Below are positions 11,626 to 16,329 of a DNA stretch of 16,329 bases, piece after piece. Each line of letters begins with the position of its first letter. The first letter of the stretch is position 1. The stretch covers positions 1 to 16,329 of the forward strand of contig CAZRWW010000102.1 in assembly GCA_964603725.1 (NCBI GenBank), read 5' to 3'. Under the pieces are notes generated by a model. The model had not been told where the DNA came from, ran no database searches, and was given only the letters and a program-made list of their open reading frames with translations. The stretch is from CAZDKK01 sp964603725. Its GTDB lineage: Bacteria; Eisenbacteria; RBG-16-71-46; CAIMUX01; WJJG01. A program made the translations under genes and the position numbers.

Positions 11626-13881
11626 ATGCACCGCAGCTTGCGCCCCCTTCGGCTATGCCTGCTCCTCGCGCTCTGCTCGCCGGCCATGCCGGCTCCCGGC
11701 GCCCAGGGCCTGAGCTTCACGCGCGTGGACGCCCAGCTCGGGATCCAGGTGGCGGAGGAGAACTACGGCCCGGCCTGGTGCGATTACAACAACGATGGCT
11801 TCGAAGACGTCTTCATCGACAATCACTACGCGGCCGGGAACCTCTTGCGCAACAACGCCGGCCGATCCTTCTTCGATGAGATCGTCGGGTCGGGCATCCC
11901 GATGAGCGGGGATCAGCACGGCTGCGCCTGGGGCGACATGGACAACGACGGCCTGCGCGACCTCTACGTCGTCGTGGGCGATCCGGGGCCCGAGGGCACC
12001 GCCATCAACCAGCTCCTGCACAACCTCGACGGCCGGCACTTCGCGGACATCTCCCGCGCCGCCGGCACCACAGACTCGACCGGCCGGGGCCGCTTCGCCC
12101 ACTGGTTCGACGCCAACAACGACGGCTGGCTGGATCTGCTGGTGACCAACACCGCCACGCCCAATCGGCTGTTCCTCAATCGCGGCGATTACACGTTCGC
12201 GGATGTCCCCGACGCGGGCGGGCTCAGGGCCGATGCGCTGCGCCTGCCGGCCATCACGGATCTCAACAGCGACGGCTATCTCGACGTGCTGCTGACCGAC
12301 TGCGACGCCGGCTACCTGAAGCTCTTTCGCAACCTGCACGACGGGACGTTCCAGGACATCACCACCGGCTCCGGGCTGCCCGCCTGGCCCCTGTCCGTGT
12401 GGAGCGCCTGCTGGTTCGACTACAACAACGACGGCGCCCAGGACCTGTATATCTGCCGCGGCGGCTGGCCGAGCCATCGCGACTCCTACACCCTGAGCCC
12501 CACCGTCTTCGCCTTTCAGACGTTCATGTCGCCCTCGCATCCGGAGGACGGCCTGGACGGCTACGACCTCGCGGCGAACAGCCCCGCGCTGGACTTCAAG
12601 ATCCGCCTCGATACCATGTATGGTCCCAACCAGTACATCTTCCTGGGCCAGAACGGCGTTCACCCGACCGGGAACCACTTCGTCGCCCAGAACGGGCAGT
12701 ACCTGGGGCAGCCGAGCTTCGTGCCCGGGGTCAGCCTGGGGTGCTACATCTGGCAGGATGCCCCGGGCGGGGTCTGGCACGTGCGCACCTCCACCGACTT
12801 CGCGACGACGCATCGCTGGTGGGCGGAGGTCACCGCCCAGGGCGGCGGCACCCTCACATCGGTGGCGACGGTTCAGCTCGAGATGGACCTGGTCAACATC
12901 GACCATCTGTCCGACCGGCTCTACCGCAACAACGGCAGTGGCACGTTCGCCGACGTGAGCGCCATGGCCGGGATCGGCGACACGCAGAGCGGCAAGAACT
13001 GCCTGGCGGTCGATTTCGACAACGACGGCTGGATGGACATCTACGTTGTCAACGACCGCGAGGTCACCGGGCCGCTGGCGACGCATGCGCCCAGCTTGCT
13101 CTACCGCAACAATGGGAATGGGACCTTCACGGAGTGCGCCGCGGCGGCGGGCGCGGACTGCATCGTGGCCGGCACCGGCTCGGCCGCGGCCTGGAGCGAC
13201 TACGACAACGACGGGTTCGCCGACCTGTTCATCACCAACGGGTCGCAGCACTGGCCCTTCAACCACGGGCCCCACGTGGTCTATCAGAACGAAGGCAACG
13301 GCAATCACTGGATCAAGCTGCGGCTGGTGGGCACGGCCTGCAACCGCGACGCCATTGGCGCCCGCGTCAAGCTCGTGGCCGGGGGCCGCGCGCAGTACCG
13401 CGTCGTCACCGGGGGCGTGATCGACGCCGGCCAGAGCTCCACCGACCTGCTGTTCGGCCTGGGCGATGCGACCGCCGTCACCTCCGTCACGGTCTGGTGG
13501 CCGGGCGGCGAGATGGAAGTCGGCGGCGGTTTGCTGGCGGATCAAACCTACGTGCTGCACCAATCCGGCTTCAGCGATGTCGCCGCCGACCCACAGGCCG
13601 CCGCGCCGATACGCCTGGCCGCGCCGCAGCCCAACCCGGCGCGCGGCCCCGTCACCCTGACCTACTGGCTGCCGGGCAGCATGAGCGCCGAGCTTGGCGT
13701 CTTCGACGTCGCGGGCCGTCAAGTCCGGCTGCTGGCGCGTGGCCGGCAAGGGCCCGGTCCCCGCACGGTGACCTGGGACGGGCGCGATGCCGCCGGCGAG
13801 CGGTCGGCCCCGGGGATCTACTTCTGGCGGCTCAAGGCGGGCGGCGCGGTCCAGAGCAGGCGCGTCCTGCTCATCGAATAG
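11626..13881 (+). CDS. Secreted FG-GAP/VCBS protein with ASPIC-UnbV and FlgD-like C-terminal domains
   Basis: This 751-residue protein belongs to the CRTAC1 group. After a signal peptide (1-27), seven Ca-binding-type loops of the form D-x-[ND]-x-DG mark FG-GAP/VCBS propeller blades, at about 53, 104, 162, 212, 265, 463 and 525. An ASPIC/UnbV domain follows (about 560-645; NHWIKLRLVGT, then VTVWWPGG). A FlgD-like Ig module ends the protein (about 664-751; ELGVFDVAGRQV, WDGRDAAGERSAPGIYFWRL), like that of the subtilase. Between blades 5 and 6, residues about 288-430 hold an insertion with no Ca loop, rich in aromatic and Gly residues, unlike a blade. The ATG at 11626 follows GGAG at 6 nt; an in-frame TTG at 11614 is less likely. 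The sulfatase-like gene starts 53 nt after the stop, so the two are probably one transcript. Such proteins bind surfaces or glycans; the exact ligand is unknown. Confidence 0.9.
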   Translation: MHRSLRPLRLCLLLALCSPAMPAPGAQGLSFTRVDAQLGIQVAEENYGPAWCDYNNDGFEDVFIDNHYAAGNLLRNNAGRSFFDEIVGSGIPMSGDQHGCAWGDMDNDGLRDLYVVVGDPGPEGTAINQLLHNLDGRHFADISRAAGTTDSTGRGRFAHWFDANNDGWLDLLVTNTATPNRLFLNRGDYTFADVPDAGGLRADALRLPAITDLNSDGYLDVLLTDCDAGYLKLFRNLHDGTFQDITTGSGLPAWPLSVWSACWFDYNNDGAQDLYICRGGWPSHRDSYTLSPTVFAFQTFMSPSHPEDGLDGYDLAANSPALDFKIRLDTMYGPNQYIFLGQNGVHPTGNHFVAQNGQYLGQPSFVPGVSLGCYIWQDAPGGVWHVRTSTDFATTHRWWAEVTAQGGGTLTSVATVQLEMDLVNIDHLSDRLYRNNGSGTFADVSAMAGIGDTQSGKNCLAVDFDNDGWMDIYVVNDREVTGPLATHAPSLLYRNNGNGTFTECAAAAGADCIVAGTGSAAAWSDYDNDGFADLFITNGSQHWPFNHGPHVVYQNEGNGNHWIKLRLVGTACNRDAIGARVKLVAGGRAQYRVVTGGVIDAGQSSTDLLFGLGDATAVTSVTVWWPGGEMEVGGGLLADQTYVLHQSGFSDVAADPQAAAPIRLAAPQPNPARGPVTLTYWLPGSMSAELGVFDVAGRQVRLLARGRQGPGPRTVTWDGRDAAGERSAPGIYFWRLKAGGAVQSRRVLLIE

Positions 13882-13934
13882 CGCCCGTAGTGCTCGCGTG
13901 CGACGCCGGCCCGACCGTGGTAGCCTCCGGGACG

Positions 13935-15863
13935 ATGCCTGCAAAGAATACTCCTGCACATGGCCGGGAGCCCCGGGCGTCTCTGGCAGGTGCCCTGGCG
14001 TTGCTCTGGATCATCTGGGCCGTGCTCGGCGCCTGGCGTGAAGTGCACGCCCAGCGCTATCTCGAGCTCGGCTATCCCTACCTGGCCATCGTCGCGATCG
14101 GGCAGGTCTGCCTGCGCGGGCTGCCGTGGTTGCTCGCCGGCGTCCCGCTGGCGGTCTTGCTGGTCCGGCTCGTCCGCGACCGCCGCTGGGTGGCGCCGGT
14201 GTTGCTGAGCTGGCCGCTGCCGGCGCTGGCGCTGCCCCACCTGACCGAGTGGAACGTGGCGCTGCGCGCCCCGGTGCCGGCGCAGTGGCTGCGCGCGGTA
14301 ATCCTCGGCGGCATCCTGGTGGGCGGGGTCGCCGCGGGTGTGGGGCTCGGCCTGCTGCTGAGCCGCTGGCGCCCGGCGGGCCGCGCCTGCGCGCGCCTGG
14401 CGGGCGTTCTGCAAAGCGGCGCCGAGGCCCTGCGTACTCGCCGGGCCGCACGGATCTTTGGCCGGCGCGTCGTGTGGGGTATCGCCGTGCTGGCCGCGGT
14501 CGCTGGGCTGACCCTGCCGTCCATCGCGCGGCCCAGTGCCGACGGCCGAAGCTCGATCGTCATCGTGCTCATCGACACGTTGCGGGCGGATCACCTGGGT
14601 TGCTACGGCTATGATCGCGACACCTCGCCCAACGTGGACCGCTGGGCCGCCGGATCGACGGTATTCGACGCCTGCATCGCCCAGGCCTCCTGGACCGTGC
14701 CCTCGGTCGCCTCGATCTTCACGTCGCTTTACCCCTCCGTTCACCGCACGGGCAGCGGCCTGGCGGAGCGGCGCACGATCCGCGACGGCCGGGTCGTGAT
14801 GGTGCCGGCCCCGCCCGGCGCCCCGCAAACGGGTTCGGCGCTGCCCGCGGGCTTCGTCACCCTCGCCGAGGCCTGCCGGGCGGCGGGCTATCGCACGGCG
14901 GGCTTCGTGGCCAACGGGCTCGTCTCGGTCGCGCAAGGCTACGCCCAGGGCTTCGAGACCTACGGGATCATGAACGACCGCAGGATCACGCCGCGCGCCC
15001 GGGAGTGGCTGGGCAAGCGGGGACAGCGGCCGTTCCTGTTGTACTTGCACTACATGGCGCCCCACGCCCCCTACAATCCCCCCGCGCAGTTCAACCGGTT
15101 TCCCGCCGAGTCTCGACCGCTCGACCTGCGCAACGCCGCGCTGCGCGACAGCATCAACTTCGTGGGTTCCCGCGCGCTCTCGCCTCGCGAGCTGACCAGC
15201 CTGATCAACGCCTACGACGGCGAGATCCTCTATGCCGACAGCCAGGTCGAGCAGATCCTGGCCGCCCTGGCCGAGCTCGGGCTCGCGGAACGCACGGTGG
15301 TCGTGCTCACGGCGGACCACGGCGAGGAATTTCTCGACCACGGTTGGATCTGGCACTCGTCGACGCACCTCTACGAGGAGCTCATCCGCGTGCCGCTGAT
15401 CGTCGATCTGCCCGGCGACGCGGGCCGGCCGCGGCGGGTGCCGCAGCCGGTGATGCACATCGATCTGGCGCCGACGCTGCTCGCGCTGGCCGGGCTGGAC
15501 CCGCCGGCCCAGATGCAGGGGCGCTCCCTGGCCGCGCTGCTGCGAGACGAGCCGCTCCCCGCGCGCTGCGCGCTGTCGGAGACCATCGACTGGGGATGGC
15601 AGCAGGCCATCCGCGCCGATTCGCTCAAGTTGATCTACGACCGGGAAGGCGGCCGGATCGAGCTGTACAACCTCGCGAGCGATCCGCGCGAGCAGATGCC
15701 GATCAACGACCCCACGGCAACCTGGGGGCGCACCCTGATGGACAGCCTCGACGCCCAGCTCGCCCGCAATCTGGGGCACATCGACCCGGACCTGCTGGGC
15801 CGCCGGGGCGGGGTTTCGGCCGAGGCGCGCGAGCGGCTGCGCTCGCTCGGCTACATTCAGTAG
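13935..15863 (+). CDS. Membrane sulfatase-like enzyme (alkaline phosphatase superfamily)
   Basis: This 642-residue protein has about five N-terminal membrane segments (around 17-37, 48-79, 86-101, 118-142 and 179-196) and then an alkaline-phosphatase-superfamily domain facing outward. Visible metal and active-site elements are VLIDTLRADHLGCYGY (Asp214, Asp219), Thr254 in WTVPSVAS, HYMAPHAPY (His372, His377), LTADHGEEFLDHG (Asp461, His462) and Lys565. In true sulfatases the nucleophile position is Cys or Ser, converted to formylglycine, in C-x-P-S-R. Here it is Thr in T-V-P-S-V, as in LtaS- and EptA-like phosphotransferases. The product is therefore more likely a phosphate- or phosphodiester-active enzyme or glycolipid transferase than a sulfatase. 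The C-terminal ERLRSLGYIQ is a typical end for this family. The ATG at 13935 has a weak ribosome-binding site (GGGA). The frame stays open far upstream, but that part overlaps the FG-GAP gene and lacks protein character. Confidence 0.85.
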   Translation: MPAKNTPAHGREPRASLAGALALLWIIWAVLGAWREVHAQRYLELGYPYLAIVAIGQVCLRGLPWLLAGVPLAVLLVRLVRDRRWVAPVLLSWPLPALALPHLTEWNVALRAPVPAQWLRAVILGGILVGGVAAGVGLGLLLSRWRPAGRACARLAGVLQSGAEALRTRRAARIFGRRVVWGIAVLAAVAGLTLPSIARPSADGRSSIVIVLIDTLRADHLGCYGYDRDTSPNVDRWAAGSTVFDACIAQASWTVPSVASIFTSLYPSVHRTGSGLAERRTIRDGRVVMVPAPPGAPQTGSALPAGFVTLAEACRAAGYRTAGFVANGLVSVAQGYAQGFETYGIMNDRRITPRAREWLGKRGQRPFLLYLHYMAPHAPYNPPAQFNRFPAESRPLDLRNAALRDSINFVGSRALSPRELTSLINAYDGEILYADSQVEQILAALAELGLAERTVVVLTADHGEEFLDHGWIWHSSTHLYEELIRVPLIVDLPGDAGRPRRVPQPVMHIDLAPTLLALAGLDPPAQMQGRSLAALLRDEPLPARCALSETIDWGWQQAIRADSLKLIYDREGGRIELYNLASDPREQMPINDPTATWGRTLMDSLDAQLARNLGHIDPDLLGRRGGVSAEARERLRSLGYIQ

Positions 15864-16090
15864 GTTGTGGTGCGGGTATCTTGGATGGACGTGGGGTCGC
15901 GCCGCTCACCGGGACGGGCGAACGCCTGAGAGCCAAGGCCGTCGTGGGACGCCCGGCTGGAATCACCCCCCCTGCGGGCGGTTCCGGCCGCCTAGCCGGC
16001 TCATGAAGCCTTGGGAGTCACGTTGGGGGCAAGCCATCTCCACACTGACCCGTCAGGTTCGGTGTCCGCCGCGCTGCTGCACCGCGGTCT
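15864..16090. other. Intergenic gap between sulfatase-like gene and transposase fragment
   Basis: I see no coding sequence of protein character here. There is no clear intrinsic terminator after the sulfatase-like gene: GC-rich palindromes occur near 15984-16001, but without a T-run. If the transposase belongs to an insertion sequence, its right end should lie within this gap (the stop at 16091 faces it). No terminal inverted repeat can be confirmed without the other end. Confidence 0.5.
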
Positions 16091-16329
16091 CTAGGCCGCC
16101 GCCAACTCCACCAGGTCGGGGAACAGCCGCCGGCGCAGGATCTTGCGCCAGCGCAGGGGCCGGTCGACCATCCCGGCCCGCATCGCGGCCGTCTGCGCGG
16201 GCCAGCGCTCCTTCTCCCGCCGTTTCTTGACGAAGTTGCGCCAGACGAGGAAGACCGCCAGGCGATCGATGGCGCCCTGGGGGCACTTGCTGAAGGCGAT
16301 GGTTTCGCGGCGGTGGTTGGCGCTGCCGT
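16091..16329 (-). mobile_element. Transposase C-terminal fragment, runs off the window
   Basis: On the minus strand an open frame enters from the right edge (first full codon 16327-16325) and ends in TAG at 16091-16093, giving 78 residues with no internal ATG start of note. It reads SANHRRETIAFSKCPQGAID, then RLAVFLVWRNFVKKRREKE, then a MVDRPLRWRKILRRRLFP segment. The basic composition and the pattern SANHRRETIAFSK, LxVF-x-VWRN-[FY]-VK, DRP-x-xW-[RK], RRRLFP matches the C-terminal part of a transposase group that I recall from GC-rich environmental bacteria, but I cannot name its IS family. The N-terminal part lies outside. It could be intact or a relic. Confidence 0.6.

Noticed and set aside
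12399..13934. Upstream extension of the sulfatase-like frame by 512 codons
   Set aside because: The extension overlaps the FG-GAP gene in another frame, is low-complexity and has no domain. The natural start is the ATG at 13935, just before the first membrane segment.
11653..13959. A 768-residue open frame on the minus strand, antisense to the FG-GAP gene
   Set aside because: It has no domains, no ribosome-binding site and a composition of Ala, Gly, Arg and Val expected from the reverse of GC-rich codons. The plus-strand gene has a signal peptide and clear domains.
13818..15779. A 653-residue minus-strand frame across the sulfatase-like gene
   Set aside because: It has no protein family features and is rich in Arg, Gly and His; the plus-strand enzyme motifs settle the strand.

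Overview
This is a high-GC chromosomal window from a bacterium that secretes many multidomain proteins. Two proteins end in a FlgD-like Ig sorting module (the subtilase and the FG-GAP protein). A beta-helix protein, a CRTAC1/ASPIC-UnbV protein and a membrane-anchored sulfatase-like enzyme are also present. This mix is typical of uncultivated FCB-group and Eisenbacteria-like lineages. The assignment is inference, because no rRNA or other phylogenetic marker gene lies in the window.

Region 1 (about 1-3870) is accessory and partly decayed. It starts with a possible 3' end of a gene and then a WD40-like (PD40) scrap joined to an MFS transporter pseudogene. That pseudogene has lost its 5' half, has an apparent internal deletion and carries a premature TAG. 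An intact two-gene AbiE module follows (AbiEi-like antitoxin/repressor, AbiEii-like nucleotidyltransferase toxin, coupled through ATGA). Then comes a small unrecognised secreted protein on the minus strand whose 3' end overlaps abiEii, and a short C-terminal scrap of a beta-lactamase-like serine hydrolase. The mixture of relics around a toxin-antitoxin/phage-defence module looks like an insertion hot spot.

Region 2 (3872-7791) centres on signalling. A secreted six-bladed beta-propeller protein (minus) is divergent from a histidine kinase/OmpR-type response regulator pair (plus, overlapping by 26 nt). The space between them holds seven copies of a 13-bp tandem repeat, an inverted repeat overlapping the -35 of a promoter-like sequence, and a second hairpin in the presumed leader. 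A 26-bp palindromic repeat spans the stop codon of the regulator gene and fills the gap to the convergent gene.

Region 3 (7805-15863) encodes cell-surface proteins. It has a secreted subtilase with a Glu at the position expected for the catalytic Asp, a divergent secreted beta-helix protein, a FG-GAP/ASPIC-UnbV protein with an unusual insertion, and, 53 nt downstream, a membrane sulfatase-like protein with Thr at the nucleophile position. Related sorting modules suggest that the subtilase and the FG-GAP protein use the same export and anchoring route.

The window ends (16091-16329, minus) in the C-terminal part of what looks like a transposase, a second sign of mobile DNA. No tRNA, rRNA or CRISPR array was recognised.
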